64,000 nt of DNA, from positions 434,001 to 498,000 of the forward strand of contig NZ_JAUKPO010000002.1 in the NCBI RefSeq assembly GCF_030503435.1, in the 5' to 3' direction. The notes beneath the pieces were generated by a model that saw only the letters and a list, made by a program, of their open reading frames with translations, was not told where the DNA came from and ran no database searches. Position numbers and translations under genes: made by a program. This DNA is from Rhodocytophaga aerolata. GTDB taxonomy: Bacteria; Bacteroidota; Bacteroidia; Cytophagales; 172606-1. This document shows, piece after piece, positions 16,451 through 25,887 of the stretch. Position 1 is the stretch's first letter. The number at the start of each line of letters is the position of its first letter.

Positions 16451-17671
16451 ATGGCAATAAAACCTATCCAGTACGAATATAAGCCAGAGAATTTCCGCCT
16501 TTCCGAGCCTAATAAATACCGTCCGGAAGACTTGAAGCGGGAAGAGATGATTCTGAGCCTGGGGCCTCAGCATCCCTCTACCCATGGCGTACTCCGGATA
16601 GAGGTAATTACCGATGGTGAACTGGTAGTAGATGTAGTACCACACCTGGGCTATTTACACCGCTGCTTTGAGAAACATGCTGAATCTATGCCCTATAATC
16701 AGGTAATTCCCTATGTAGACCGCATGGATTACCTGGCGTCTATGAACAATGAGCATGCCTATGTTATGGGCGTAGAGCGGATGCTGGGCATCGATAAAGA
16801 CATTCCAAAACGGGTAGAATATATACGGGTGCTGGTAGCTGAACTCAACCGGCTGGCTTCTCATTTTGTTGCCATTGGTACCTATGCCATGGATATAGGT
16901 GCCTATACGCCTTTTCTGTGGATGATGCGAGACCGGGAGCATATTCAGCGTTTGCTGGAATGGACCTGTGGCGCCCGTATGCTCTACAACTACATCTGGG
17001 TTGGCGGCTTGTTTTACGACTTGCCGGTAGGGTTTGAAGAACGCTGCGGAGATTTTATCCGCTACCTGAAACCTAAGCTGCTGGAGTTACAGAGATTAGT
17101 TATTGAGAACAAAATTTTTATTCAGCGGACAGCCAATGTAGGTGTACTTCCCTTGCCATTAGCCATTAATTATGGCTGCTCTGGCCCGGTGCTCAGAGGC
17201 TCCGGCCTGCGCCTGGATTTACGTAGAGTGGATGGCTACTCGGTCTATCCCGAATTAGCATTTGAAATTCCGATAGGAACCGGAGCAATGGGAGCTTTAG
17301 GAGATTGCTGGGACCGGAATTATGTGCGGGCAATGGAATGTTATGAATCCGTAAAAATAATTGAACAATGCTTGCAACGCCTGCAGACGGACTTAAAACG
17401 TACCCGCGACTTTGATCCGCAAGCCATGGTTCCCAAGAAAATACGTCCGAAAGCTATGGACTTCTACATCCGTGCCGAAAACCCGAAAGGTGAACTGGGC
17501 TATTACTTCCGGGCCGATGGCAGAAGCGATATTCCTTTCCGCTGCAAAGCCCGTTCCTGCTGCTTTCATAATTTATCGGTACTGCCAGAAATAAGCCACG
17601 GTGCCATGATTGCCGACCTGGTAGCTATAATTGGTTCTCTGGATTTAGTAATGGGAGAGGTGGACCGGTAG
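16451..17671 (+). CDS. nuoD: NADH-quinone oxidoreductase subunit D (solitary copy)
   Basis: This 406-residue protein is the 49-kDa subunit of respiratory complex I, which lines the quinone site. Typical stretches are [15 protein letters not shown] (about 33-47), [31 protein letters not shown] and [29 protein letters not shown] at the C-terminus. No other nuo gene lies within the window; neighbours are a PadR/membrane pair and a sulfatase. Complex I genes are normally in one nuoA-N operon, so this is either a displaced single copy or a second copy. The reading frame is intact and strongly conserved, which argues against decay. Confidence 0.95.
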   Translation: MAIKPIQYEYKPENFRLSEPNKYRPEDLKREEMILSLGPQHPSTHGVLRIEVITDGELVVDVVPHLGYLHRCFEKHAESMPYNQVIPYVDRMDYLASMNNEHAYVMGVERMLGIDKDIPKRVEYIRVLVAELNRLASHFVAIGTYAMDIGAYTPFLWMMRDREHIQRLLEWTCGARMLYNYIWVGGLFYDLPVGFEERCGDFIRYLKPKLLELQRLVIENKIFIQRTANVGVLPLPLAINYGCSGPVLRGSGLRLDLRRVDGYSVYPELAFEIPIGTGAMGALGDCWDRNYVRAMECYESVKIIEQCLQRLQTDLKRTRDFDPQAMVPKKIRPKAMDFYIRAENPKGELGYYFRADGRSDIPFRCKARSCCFHNLSVLPEISHGAMIADLVAIIGSLDLVMGEVDR

Positions 17672-17807
17672 ACTTCCTGGTATTTCCAAAAAAAGCTTCC
17701 AAAGCTGTTATTCTTCAATACTTTTACTCTTTTTTTGATAATTAATTCCTTTTTTGGCATTTACTATAGGAAATATAGTACTTTGGTCTAAAGTATTGTA
17801 TTTAATA

Positions 17808-19172
17808 GTGAGAAGTGTTCTGTTTTTGATCTGGTTTCTGTGCCTGCATTTTGTTGCTTTGCCGCTGCATGCTCAAACAAAAAATTCTGCTGTGCAAAAG
17901 CCGAATATTGTTTTTATTCTGGCAGATGATTTGGGATGGGCGGACCTATCTGGCTATGGAGCAAAAGATTTACATACTCCGCATATCGATGCATTATTAC
18001 AAGCAGGTATGAAGTTTCAAAACTTCTATGCCAACTCTCCGGTGTGTTCTCCTACCCGGGCTTCTATTCTTACTGGCCGGTATCTAGATTTAGTAGGTGT
18101 ACCAGGTGTTATCCGAACCAATCCGGAAGATAGCTGGGGGTATTTGTCTACCAAAACACGCCTGCTTCCTCTAATACTAAAACAAAATGGGTACCATACA
18201 GCCATTATCGGCAAATGGCATTTAGGTCTGGAATTACCCAATACGCCTACTTCCCGTGGGTTCGACTATTTCCATGGCTTCTTAGGAGATATGATGGACG
18301 ACTACACGACCCACTTGCGGGATGGGAAAAATTTTATGCGGCTAAATGATAAAACTATCCAGCCTGAAGGCCATGCTACTGATTTATTTACCCAGTGGGC
18401 CGTTAGCTATCTGGCTAGCCAGAAAGGGAATACACAACCATTTTTCTTATATCTGGCGTATAATGCACCACATGTACCTGTGCAACCACCAGCAGCATGG
18501 CTGGCAAAAGTACAGGCACGTGAAAAAAGTATCTCAGAAAAACGTGCAAAATTAGTGGCCTTAATTGAACATATGGACGCAGGAATTGGCCAGATTATTG
18601 AGGCCCTGAAGGCCAACGGACAATATGAACATACATTACTTGTATTCACCAGCGACAATGGTGGCGAATTAGTTGCAGGTGCTGACTGTGGCCCATGGCG
18701 GGGTAACAAACAAGATTTGTATGAGGGTGGCATCCGGGTACCCATGTGTGCAGTATGGCCTGGTAAAATTGCTGCCCAATCGCAGACAGCGCATGTAGCT
18801 CTCACTATGGATCTGTTTCCGACAGTTTGTGAGGCAGCAGGCGTAAATGTACCAGAACCGGTAGATGGCCTATCGTTATTGCCACTATTAACTGGCCGGA
18901 AACACTCAGTTGTAGCACGCGATTTGTTCTGGATGCGGCGGGAAGGAACCCTGCATTACAACGGGCAAGACTACTATGCTGTGCGCAGAGGCAACTGGAA
19001 GCTAGTGCAGAATCATCCGTTCCGTCCACTGGAGTTATACAATTTGGCTGAAGATCCGTTAGAGAAACAAGATCTGGCAAGTAGGGAACGAAGCGTGTAC
19101 GAAGAACTGTCCAAAGCTTTGCGCAGCCATATTATACAATCAGGAAAAGTACCCTGGCAAAAACCAGAATAG
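17808..19172 (+). CDS. Secreted sulfatase (arylsulfatase-type)
   Basis: This is a formylglycine-dependent sulfatase of about 454 residues that hydrolyses sulfate esters. The active-site signature CSPTRAS with the Cys to be converted to formylglycine is intact, preceded by the metal-binding DDLGWADL. Later motifs IIGKWHLG, FTSDNGG and RGNWKLV fit the family. The frame is open up to a TTG at 17754, but the GTG at 17808 gives a clean signal peptide (RSVLFLIWFLCLHFVALPLHA then Q), so I place the start there. It is therefore periplasmic or secreted. No maturase (anaerobic or FGE type) is visible nearby. The natural substrate, perhaps a sulfated polysaccharide, is inferred only from the family. Confidence 0.92.
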   Translation: MRSVLFLIWFLCLHFVALPLHAQTKNSAVQKPNIVFILADDLGWADLSGYGAKDLHTPHIDALLQAGMKFQNFYANSPVCSPTRASILTGRYLDLVGVPGVIRTNPEDSWGYLSTKTRLLPLILKQNGYHTAIIGKWHLGLELPNTPTSRGFDYFHGFLGDMMDDYTTHLRDGKNFMRLNDKTIQPEGHATDLFTQWAVSYLASQKGNTQPFFLYLAYNAPHVPVQPPAAWLAKVQAREKSISEKRAKLVALIEHMDAGIGQIIEALKANGQYEHTLLVFTSDNGGELVAGADCGPWRGNKQDLYEGGIRVPMCAVWPGKIAAQSQTAHVALTMDLFPTVCEAAGVNVPEPVDGLSLLPLLTGRKHSVVARDLFWMRREGTLHYNGQDYYAVRRGNWKLVQNHPFRPLELYNLAEDPLEKQDLASRERSVYEELSKALRSHIIQSGKVPWQKPE

Positions 19173-19406
19173 CAGCAAATGGGTCATTTGTTTTGTTATT
19201 CCCTTTAATACAATATTTTTGCCTCTTTACAAGAAATACAAGACATGATAAGCATTCAGATAACTGTAACTTCAATGATGTAAAATTTTAATACTCTTTT
19301 GCCTGGCAACAGCAGAAGTAAATGTGATGCTAGAGGTACCTATTATAACCGGTACATTTAGTTAAAATAATTAGTACAAACCACATTTTTCAACCTAGTA
19401 GGTACA

Positions 19407-20615
19407 TTGAAGCATACAATTAAATTGTTTGAAAACTCTCCGGCAGGAGTAGCTTTTATAAGTCTGGATGGGAAATTCAAAGAAGTCAACACGGCTTTAT
19501 GCCGGATGCTGAACTATACCAAGGCAGAACTTTTACAGCTGAGCGTTAATGATATTACGCATCCGGAAGATGTTGGCCGTGAGCTTGAACTCATGAAGGA
19601 ACTTACCCCTCAGTCAGCTTTCCAGTATATCACCGAAAAACGGTATCTCAAAAAAGATGGCAGCCTGCTTCCGGTACAACTTCATGCAAGCATTGTAATG
19701 GATGCTGAGCTTCATGAAAGTTTTATTCTGGGTGTAATCACCGACCTTACGCATCATAAAACGATTGAAGAACGGTACCACTTGTTAATCCGGCAACTGG
19801 AAGATAATAACCGGGATTTGGTAGTACAGGAAGAAGAACTCCGGGCTACCAACGAAGAACTAACAGCGAACCAGGAAGATTTATTGGAAACCAATGCCCG
19901 CCTGGAGAAAACCAGCAGTGAGCTTAGTGAACGGAATTTCGAGCTGGACCAGTTTGTATACAAAGTATCTCATGATCTTCGTTCGCCCCTGGTAACCATT
20001 CTTGGATTGGTCAATCTGGCTAAACTGGAAGAAGACCTGCCAATCATTAAAAACTACATAGACCTGATTGAAAACCGGGTATCCAAATTGGATGCGTTTC
20101 TGAAGTCTATGCTGAACTATCTGAAAATAAACCGCAGCGAAATTTCTTTCGAAAAGATCAATTTTGAAGAAATTATTCAGGAGGTATTAACCGACTTGGA
20201 GTTTATGACAGACTTTAAGCGGATAAAGAAACAATGGGTATTGCATGGAGAATGCGACTTCTATAGTGATCCGTTACGCATCCGGGTAATCTTCCAGAAT
20301 ATCATTTCTAATGCCATAAAATACCAGAATCTCTACGAGCCCAGCAGCTATTTGTACATAATCATCCGGCTAGATGAAAAGCAAGCCCAGATTACCTTCA
20401 CAGATAATGGAATAGGCATGAGCAAAGAGCATCTGAAAAATATATTCCAGATATTTTACCGGGCCTCTTCCAAGTCTGATGGTTCGGGGTTGGGCATGTA
20501 TATTGTTAAACAGGCGGTTGAGAAATTAAAGGGCACCATTAGTATAGAAAGTCCTAGCAACAAAGGTATGTCTACCAAAGTTGTGCTTCCGAATCTGACG
20601 CCACAAGCCCGTTAG
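19407..20615 (+). CDS. PAS-domain sensor histidine kinase (soluble)
   Basis: This 402-residue kinase has an N-terminal PAS domain (about 1-120: LFENSPAGVAFISLDGKF, then DITHPEDV), a coiled coil (about 125-182) and a transmitter with His189 in KVSHDLRSP. An N-box (IISNAIKY) and G-boxes (DNGIGM, GSGLGMYIVK) follow. There is no membrane segment, so sensing is cytoplasmic. The start is TTG at 19407; an in-frame stop at 19368 limits the frame and no ATG occurs before residue 34. A single-domain response regulator is encoded convergently three bases downstream and may be its partner. Confidence 0.9.
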   Translation: MKHTIKLFENSPAGVAFISLDGKFKEVNTALCRMLNYTKAELLQLSVNDITHPEDVGRELELMKELTPQSAFQYITEKRYLKKDGSLLPVQLHASIVMDAELHESFILGVITDLTHHKTIEERYHLLIRQLEDNNRDLVVQEEELRATNEELTANQEDLLETNARLEKTSSELSERNFELDQFVYKVSHDLRSPLVTILGLVNLAKLEEDLPIIKNYIDLIENRVSKLDAFLKSMLNYLKINRSEISFEKINFEEIIQEVLTDLEFMTDFKRIKKQWVLHGECDFYSDPLRIRVIFQNIISNAIKYQNLYEPSSYLYIIIRLDEKQAQITFTDNGIGMSKEHLKNIFQIFYRASSKSDGSGLGMYIVKQAVEKLKGTISIESPSNKGMSTKVVLPNLTPQAR

Positions 20616-20617
20616 TT

Positions 20618-21022
20618 TTACTCCGGCAGCAACTTTCCATACAAGCTGGTAAACTTATCTATGGTTAGCGGTTTGCTAAGAAACCCGGCTATTGGGTATT
20701 TGTATGCCCTGTCAATATCGCGGTTATCGGTAGAGGTAGTAAGCACCACAATCTTTAAAGGGTGCCTCAATGAGAAACTATCTATTTTTTCCAGAAACTC
20801 AAAGCCATCCATAATCGGCATATTCAAATCTAACAGAATTAAATCTATCCCCTGTCCGGCTGTACCTGCCAGACAATGCTGTTTAATAAATTCTACTGCT
20901 TCCTGCCCATTAGTAGCCAGATAAATTTCATCTGCCAGGCCAGTGTTTCGGATTATTTCTTCTGTAATAATATTGTTAATAAAATCATCGTCTACAACCA
21001 GGATTTTATATTTCTTTTCCAT
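20618..21022 (-). CDS. Single-domain response regulator
   Basis: This 134-residue CheY-like receiver has the acidic triad at 11-13 (VVDDDF), phospho-acceptor Asp65 in LLDLNMPIMDG, and Lys in LSKPL. No output domain is present, so it probably passes its signal by protein contact or phosphotransfer. It is convergent with the PAS kinase gene, whose stop lies three bases away, a common kinase/regulator arrangement in Cytophagales. A second protein of the same type is encoded at 44773-45186. Confidence 0.9.
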   Translation of the reverse strand: MEKKYKILVVDDDFINNIITEEIIRNTGLADEIYLATNGQEAVEFIKQHCLAGTAGQGIDLILLDLNMPIMDGFEFLEKIDSFSLRHPLKIVVLTTSTDNRDIDRAYKYPIAGFLSKPLTIDKFTSLYGKLLPE

Positions 21023-21515
21023 AAAGCTAAATTGATGAAGAGGTACTTTTACGTAAACTGGTTAATGATACAACTGGTTATGAGCTAAGAAAACACAGAA
21101 ACCGGCTGCTTAATAGAGCCGGTATCAGATAATTTAAATAGGGTACGGCAAAATCTGTTAGCTTCAATAGCAGCTAATGTCAGAAAAAATAATGAATTTT
21201 AACGTGTCAGCGTGAAAAACTATTCAAGCATGACCGGTATTTTAGATTTATTAGTTGTTTTCTGTTCAGCTATACCCCAGCAAACTCATCTGGTATTACC
21301 AAAATATACCAATAATACGGGGCTTGCCAAAATTCTTCGCTTGCAAAGCTGCCTGTTTTATCTATCAGGTAGCTGGATGCCGTATAATTAATTTCAAATG
21401 CATGGACTTAATATACTCTTCCGGCTTTTTTCTCATTACATGAAAGCAGCAAAGAGTGCTAGGGTAATACACCATACAACCCATATTCTTTTGACCATTT
21501 TGTATATTTGTAAAT
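21023..21515. other. Intergenic region, response regulator to cyclophilin
   Basis: This 493-base divergent spacer has a short hairpin (ACCGGCT / AGCCGGT, 21101-21123) and, at its end, a TATATTTG box just before the cyclophilin start. Two short open frames are present but lack supporting features. Confidence 0.5.
21503..21510 (+). promoter_or_regulatory. TATATTTG -7 box close to the start codon
   Basis: TATATTTG matches the Bacteroidota TAnnTTTG -7 element and ends five bases before the ATG at 21516. No TTG at the ideal 20-base spacing was found upstream. If used, the transcript would be nearly leaderless. Confidence 0.4.
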
Positions 21516-22301
21516 ATGAATAACCCAAGTAAACTTATTAACTGCCTGTTGCTGCTTACTGTTTTGTGGGTAGCTGGTTGCGGCAATTCCTCTAACGACC
21601 GTTTTCAGAAAGCATATAATCAAGCCCTGGAGAAACAAAACAAAGATAAGGCTCCGGACAAAAAAGAAGAGACTCCGAGCATTGGCCTGAATATCAACAC
21701 GCAGAATGCCAAAGAAGTACTAACCAAGTATGGCCAGGAAAATCCGGAGAAGCTGGTACAAATCAGCACCAGGTTGGGCAACATCAAAATACGGTTATAT
21801 GATGATACTCCACTGCACCGGGCAAATTTCATCATGCTTACTAAAAAGAAATTTTACGATGAAGCAGAGTTCAGCCGGGTTGTAAAAGATTTTATGATTC
21901 AGGGTGGAGATTCAGATAAACGAAAGATGCGCATTCCCAGGTATCTGATTCCAATGGAGCTTCATCCTGAGCATTTTCATAAACGAGGGGCCGTCGCTAT
22001 GGCTAAGAACGACAATGAAGCTGGTTCTTCTTCTCATTATTTTTATATTGTACAAGGTGTAAAACTAACAGACCCGCAGCTGGATGCTATAGAAAAAGAA
22101 TTTAAGCTAACCCTTAGTCCTGCCCAGCGGGCTGCCTACAAAACCGTGGGAGGCGTACCTCAGTTAGACGGAAAGTATACAGTTTTTGGGGAAGTGGTAG
22201 AAGGGTTATCGGTGGTAAGCAAAATAGCCGCTTTAAAAACAGATAAAGAAGAGTGGCCCTTAGACAAAGTAGCCATCAAGGCTACTGTAATAAACCAATA
22301 A
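21516..22301 (+). CDS. Cyclophilin-type peptidyl-prolyl isomerase lipoprotein
   Basis: This 261-residue protein is a lipoprotein: hydrophobic signal LLLLTVLWVAGC with the lipidated Cys at 22, then a charged linker. The cyclophilin domain starts around 70 (ISTRLGNIKIRLYDDTP) and contains FSRVVKDFMIQGGD, GAVAMAKN, SSSHYFYIVQG and DGKYTVFGEVVEG, the hallmark substrate-pocket motifs. An insertion of about 35 residues after IVQG carries LDAIEKEFKLTLSPAQRAAY, common in Bacteroidota homologues. It probably assists folding of envelope proteins on the outer-membrane or periplasmic side. Its stop codon lies inside the left arm of a perfect 24-base terminator hairpin. Confidence 0.93.
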   Translation: MNNPSKLINCLLLLTVLWVAGCGNSSNDRFQKAYNQALEKQNKDKAPDKKEETPSIGLNINTQNAKEVLTKYGQENPEKLVQISTRLGNIKIRLYDDTPLHRANFIMLTKKKFYDEAEFSRVVKDFMIQGGDSDKRKMRIPRYLIPMELHPEHFHKRGAVAMAKNDNEAGSSSHYFYIVQGVKLTDPQLDAIEKEFKLTLSPAQRAAYKTVGGVPQLDGKYTVFGEVVEGLSVVSKIAALKTDKEEWPLDKVAIKATVINQ

Positions 22302-22350
22302 AAGAGTGAGCCTGACTACTAGTAGCCAGGCTCACTCTTTTATTGGTTTA
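22291..22350. terminator. Perfect 24-base bidirectional terminator hairpin
   Basis: Arms 22291-22314 and 22327-22350 are exact reverse complements, with a 12-base loop. A/T-rich flanks on both arms (AATAAAAGAGTGAGCC and its complement) allow termination from both sides. It serves the cyclophilin gene (+) and the small lipoprotein gene (-), whose stop lies just beyond. Confidence 0.9.
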
Positions 22351-22353
22351 CAG

Positions 22354-22620
22354 TTAGTTGTCTTTTTTGGTACCGGGACCTGTTTCTGTTACATGCTCAG
22401 GCATACTCCCATTCATGGTGCCATCATTTCCGTCGTTATCTGAATTTACCTCGTTGTTGGTTAAAGAATCTGCTCTGCCTGCCTCCTCAAACCGCTCAGA
22501 AGGAATTGCATCGGTGGTTTTTTCCCGTTTCTTTTCTGTAGAATCACATGAATAAAATGCTGACAATACAATTACTGCTGCTAGTAATCCTGTTTTTATT
22601 TTTCTTATAATCATTTCCAT
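22354..22620 (-). CDS. Small lipoprotein of unknown function
   Basis: This protein of about 88 residues has a lipoprotein signal IIRKIKTGLLAAVIVLSAFYSC; the rest is short, polar and probably disordered, rich in Lys, Glu, Asp and Asn. I start it at the ATG at 22620 (a second ATG lies at 22614) because the upstream frame begins at TTG and adds an implausible N-terminus. No domain is recognised. It ends next to the shared terminator with the cyclophilin gene. Confidence 0.65.
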   Translation of the reverse strand: MEMIIRKIKTGLLAAVIVLSAFYSCDSTEKKREKTTDAIPSERFEEAGRADSLTNNEVNSDNDGNDGTMNGSMPEHVTETGPGTKKDN

Positions 22621-23293
22621 AGCTTTTAAATATTGATTTTCCGACATTTTTCTGTAAATGCCTTGCAAGGTTTCTACGGAAAATGGCCATAACTGTTTTC
22701 TTAAGCTACCTAACTTTCCTTCTGGACGCCGGATTTTTACAACTTTCTACTATTCTTTAGGTTACTTTTCATTTTGTACAAAATCTTTTCTATAGGGCTT
22801 ATAACCGTTTTTCTACCAATCTAAGTTGCCAGTACCAGTTTCCTGTGATTTTGGGTGGTATCATACACTATTGGCTATACAGCAAGGGGTGTACCCATCC
22901 CCCGGGCATCCATATACTATCATCTATTTTATATAAATTTAATATAACAAGCCTGATACAAGGGAAAATAGGCAATGGGGCATGCGGGCAACTTCCGGAA
23001 TATGTCTTGAGTAAGATGGAATAACAAAATCAGGAAGCAGCTCAGGCACTATGGAAGGAGAATAGCCGGTAAGCACTAAAAATACCAAGCAAACCGTGTG
23101 ATAGGCACCGCTTTACCCGTATCCTGTAAACAATACAGGCGTGAAGCGGTAAAGGCAAAGACGGCAAGGGAATATGTTAAAGAAATGTTTTCCTACGCAT
23201 GTAATGAAACAGTAAAAAATGATCCGGCAGACAGCTATTATGTAGCTGTAAGCAACTACAAGAAATAACTTTAACATTTCAAACCTGATCTCC
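22621..23293. other. Long intergenic region before the hybrid kinase
   Basis: This 673-base spacer is mostly featureless. Its last 200 bases hold a nested inverted repeat (CACCGCTT...AAGCGGT around CCTGTA/TACAGG, about 23107-23150) and an open frame of 56 codons from GTG at 23098 listed separately. Confidence 0.5.
23098..23268 (+). CDS. Possible small protein upstream of the hybrid kinase
   Basis: A GTG-initiated frame of 56 codons ends 25 bases before the hybrid kinase start. The translated C-terminal half looks protein-like (AREYVKEMFSYACNET, then NDPADSYYVAV), but the N-terminal half overlaps a nested inverted repeat and there is no clear ribosome-binding site. It may be a real small gene, a remnant, or chance. 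I recognise no family. Confidence 0.25.
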   Translation: MIGTALPVSCKQYRREAVKAKTAREYVKEMFSYACNETVKNDPADSYYVAVSNYKK

Positions 23294-25810
23294 ATGGTGG
23301 AACGCATACTTCATAAGAATTATGACTTATTGCAGGTAATACACAAAGCACAGTCTGCCTTTATCGACAGAAGTGAATCGTTGAGTACTATCCTGCAAAT
23401 ACTCCTGAAGAGTGTGATGGAGATTACAGAAAGTGAATACGGCTATATCGGAAAGCTTGTTGATTCTCATATACCTGGAGCAGAAGGAAATATAGTAAAA
23501 TCTATAGCAGTAGCTACCAGTGGAAGTGTTGGTATACATCCTTCAAAACGGCAACACTCTCAACAGGTTAACCTCACTGCTTTGCTGGAGAAAGCAGCCA
23601 AAAGCAAACAGGCAATTGTACTGGAAGATATTTCTAAGAATGAACACCAGCCCTTTGCTTTTGTAGGTATTCCTGTTTTTTATAAACACCAAGTAATAGC
23701 TGTACTTGGGCTGGCTGGTTGCCGCATCGGATATCCGGATAATATTGTTACATTTTTAAGCCCTCTGGCAGATGCCTGTGCGGCAATGATCCAGGCATCG
23801 TCTAGCCTATCTGTGGTTTTACCGGTAAATGAACACATTGTCGATAGAACAACTATTACCGGAAAGGTAGTAGATGCATTTCCCTGGGCTTGGTACATCG
23901 CAGACATGCATACGGATACCATCTTATATGCCAATCATGCTTTTTGTAAGTTATGGAACCTGGAACATCTGGAATTTAGCCTCCGAACCGGTGAATTGAC
24001 CCACCACAGTGAGGTAAAGCCTTACCTGCTCCGGATGATGGCTGACAGAGAAAGTAAGCTCAACCTTGATGGCTTTGATCTGCCGTCGATCCCTGGCCAC
24101 AATGAAACAGAAGTACGCTTAACCAACAACAAAGTACTACGGGTACTCACTTCGCAGCTGGAAAATGCGGCTCATCAGGTAGTGTATGTGTTTGAGGATA
24201 TTACGGCCCGCACCAAACAGGGAGAAGCCTTGATACAAGCCAAAGTAGAGGCTGAAGAAACCGCTGCGGCCAAACAATCTTTCTTGTCGGCTATGAGCCA
24301 TGAGATACGCACCCCCATGAATGCTGTGCTGGGTATGACGCATTTACTTTTGCAGGAAAATCCCCGGCCCGAACAAATTGAAAACTTACAAACCCTGAAG
24401 TTCTCATCTGAAAATTTATTAGTGTTAATTAATGATATACTCGATTTAAGTAAAATAGAAGCTGGAAAAATGATTTTTGAAGAGACAGACTTTGATCTGA
24501 AGGAACTGGTATACAACTTAAAAAACTCCCTTCAACATAAAGCAGAAGAGAAAAATATAAAAATAAACATCCGGCTGGATAAAACGCTGCCTGAGTTGCT
24601 GGTAGGCGACCCTGTCCGGTTGGCCCAGGTATTGAATAACCTCATAAGCAATGCTGTAAAGTTTACAGAAAAAGGCTCTGTAACTATAGATGTGATGCTG
24701 GAAAGCGATGAAGGACAAACCCTTAAAATCAACTTTGCCGTCATTGATACAGGAATAGGCATAGCAAAGGACAAACTGGAATATATCTTTGAGAGCTTCA
24801 CGCAGGAAACAACTGATATTACCCGCCGGTTTGGAGGCACCGGCCTTGGACTAGCCATTACCAAACGTTTGCTGGAATTGCAAAACAGCCAGATCTATGT
24901 AGAAAGCAGCCATGGAAAAGGTTCTGTATTTTATTTTACTCTGGCTTTCAAGAGAAGCCTAAAAGAAAGAATTACCCCTACCAGTCAGGTAATAGATTAT
25001 TCAGACATTGATTTAAGCCATGTACGCTTGCTACTGGTAGAAGACAATGAAATTAATCAGCTGGTTGCCACTAAATTTCTGAAGCAACTAAACATTAAGC
25101 CGGATTATGCCAACAACGGACTTATAGCCATTAACAAAGTACAAGAAAAAGAATATGACCTGATTTTAATGGATTTGCAAATGCCGGAAATGGGAGGCTA
25201 TGAAGCAACCAAAGCCATTCGCGACCTGGGCGGCAGATACAAACATATTCCGATTATTGCTGTTACGGCGGCAGTTATACTAGATACACGAAACCGGGCT
25301 TTAGCGGCAGGCATTACTGACTTTGCAGCCAAACCTATAAACCCGAATGAATTATTTCAAAAGATTTTACAATACGTTTCACAAAACAAAACCAATATTC
25401 ACTTGCAACAAGATACTCCGCTGCCTATGTCTCCTAAAGCAGAGCCGTTTACCTCATACCGCACGTTGTATAGCAGCCTGATAGAAGTATGCGCTGGCGA
25501 TCCGGCAGCCCAGCACCAGATTATTACCTTGGCCATCCAATCGTTTTCGCAGTTTAAAACTAATTATCAGAAAGCGCTGCTAACCAAAGATAGCTCCTTA
25601 CTGGATTCTGCCGCTCATTATATGAAAACCTTGTTTCATATGTTAAAAGAAGAAGAGCTGATCATGGAAGTACAAAACGGCAAAAAATTAACCACCAATA
25701 TGCATAGTAATCCCATACACCTGACACAGTCGGTTAACCGCATCAATCAGATTTGCGACCGGATAGTGTTTAATCTCCGGCAAATGTCAGCTGAAAAAAT
25801 AAGTGCATAG
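23294..25810 (+). CDS. Hybrid sensor kinase GAF-PAS-HK-REC-HPt
   Basis: This 838-residue soluble hybrid kinase has, in order, a GAF domain (about 20-175), a PAS-like domain (about 190-305), a HisKA dimer domain with His336 in AMSHEIRTPMN, a HATPase (N-box LISNAVKF near 455, G-boxes DTGIGI and GGTGLGLAI), a receiver with phospho-acceptor Asp627 in LMDLQMPEMGG, and a C-terminal HPt-like domain with candidate His775 in AAHYMKT. All modules of a phosphorelay are therefore in one chain, and only a final response regulator is missing. The GAF domain suggests a small-molecule or redox input. The gene stands alone between a long spacer and a bidirectional terminator. Confidence 0.92.
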   Translation: MVERILHKNYDLLQVIHKAQSAFIDRSESLSTILQILLKSVMEITESEYGYIGKLVDSHIPGAEGNIVKSIAVATSGSVGIHPSKRQHSQQVNLTALLEKAAKSKQAIVLEDISKNEHQPFAFVGIPVFYKHQVIAVLGLAGCRIGYPDNIVTFLSPLADACAAMIQASSSLSVVLPVNEHIVDRTTITGKVVDAFPWAWYIADMHTDTILYANHAFCKLWNLEHLEFSLRTGELTHHSEVKPYLLRMMADRESKLNLDGFDLPSIPGHNETEVRLTNNKVLRVLTSQLENAAHQVVYVFEDITARTKQGEALIQAKVEAEETAAAKQSFLSAMSHEIRTPMNAVLGMTHLLLQENPRPEQIENLQTLKFSSENLLVLINDILDLSKIEAGKMIFEETDFDLKELVYNLKNSLQHKAEEKNIKINIRLDKTLPELLVGDPVRLAQVLNNLISNAVKFTEKGSVTIDVMLESDEGQTLKINFAVIDTGIGIAKDKLEYIFESFTQETTDITRRFGGTGLGLAITKRLLELQNSQIYVESSHGKGSVFYFTLAFKRSLKERITPTSQVIDYSDIDLSHVRLLLVEDNEINQLVATKFLKQLNIKPDYANNGLIAINKVQEKEYDLILMDLQMPEMGGYEATKAIRDLGGRYKHIPIIAVTAAVILDTRNRALAAGITDFAAKPINPNELFQKILQYVSQNKTNIHLQQDTPLPMSPKAEPFTSYRTLYSSLIEVCAGDPAAQHQIITLAIQSFSQFKTNYQKALLTKDSSLLDSAAHYMKTLFHMLKEEELIMEVQNGKKLTTNMHSNPIHLTQSVNRINQICDRIVFNLRQMSAEKISA

Positions 25811-25831
25811 TTTTACAATTTCAATTAAACT

Positions 25832-25867
25832 AAAAAAGGCTGCTCACTGAGGCAGCCTCTTTTTTTG
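25832..25867. terminator. Bidirectional terminator after the hybrid kinase
   Basis: AAAAAAGGCTGC pairs with GCAGCCTCTTTTTTT around a short loop. T-runs on both strands fit termination of the kinase gene (+) and the convergent small membrane protein gene (-). Confidence 0.9.
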
Positions 25868-25887
25868 ACCTAAAAATATTAAAAGTT

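Noticed and set aside
17754-17807. Upstream extension of the sulfatase from a TTG
   Set aside because: The extension would put 18 extra residues ahead of a clean signal peptide that begins at GTG 17808.
21101-21123. ACCGGCT/AGCCGGT hairpin as a terminator
   Set aside because: It lies upstream of, not after, the nearest gene on either strand, so a terminator role is unlikely.
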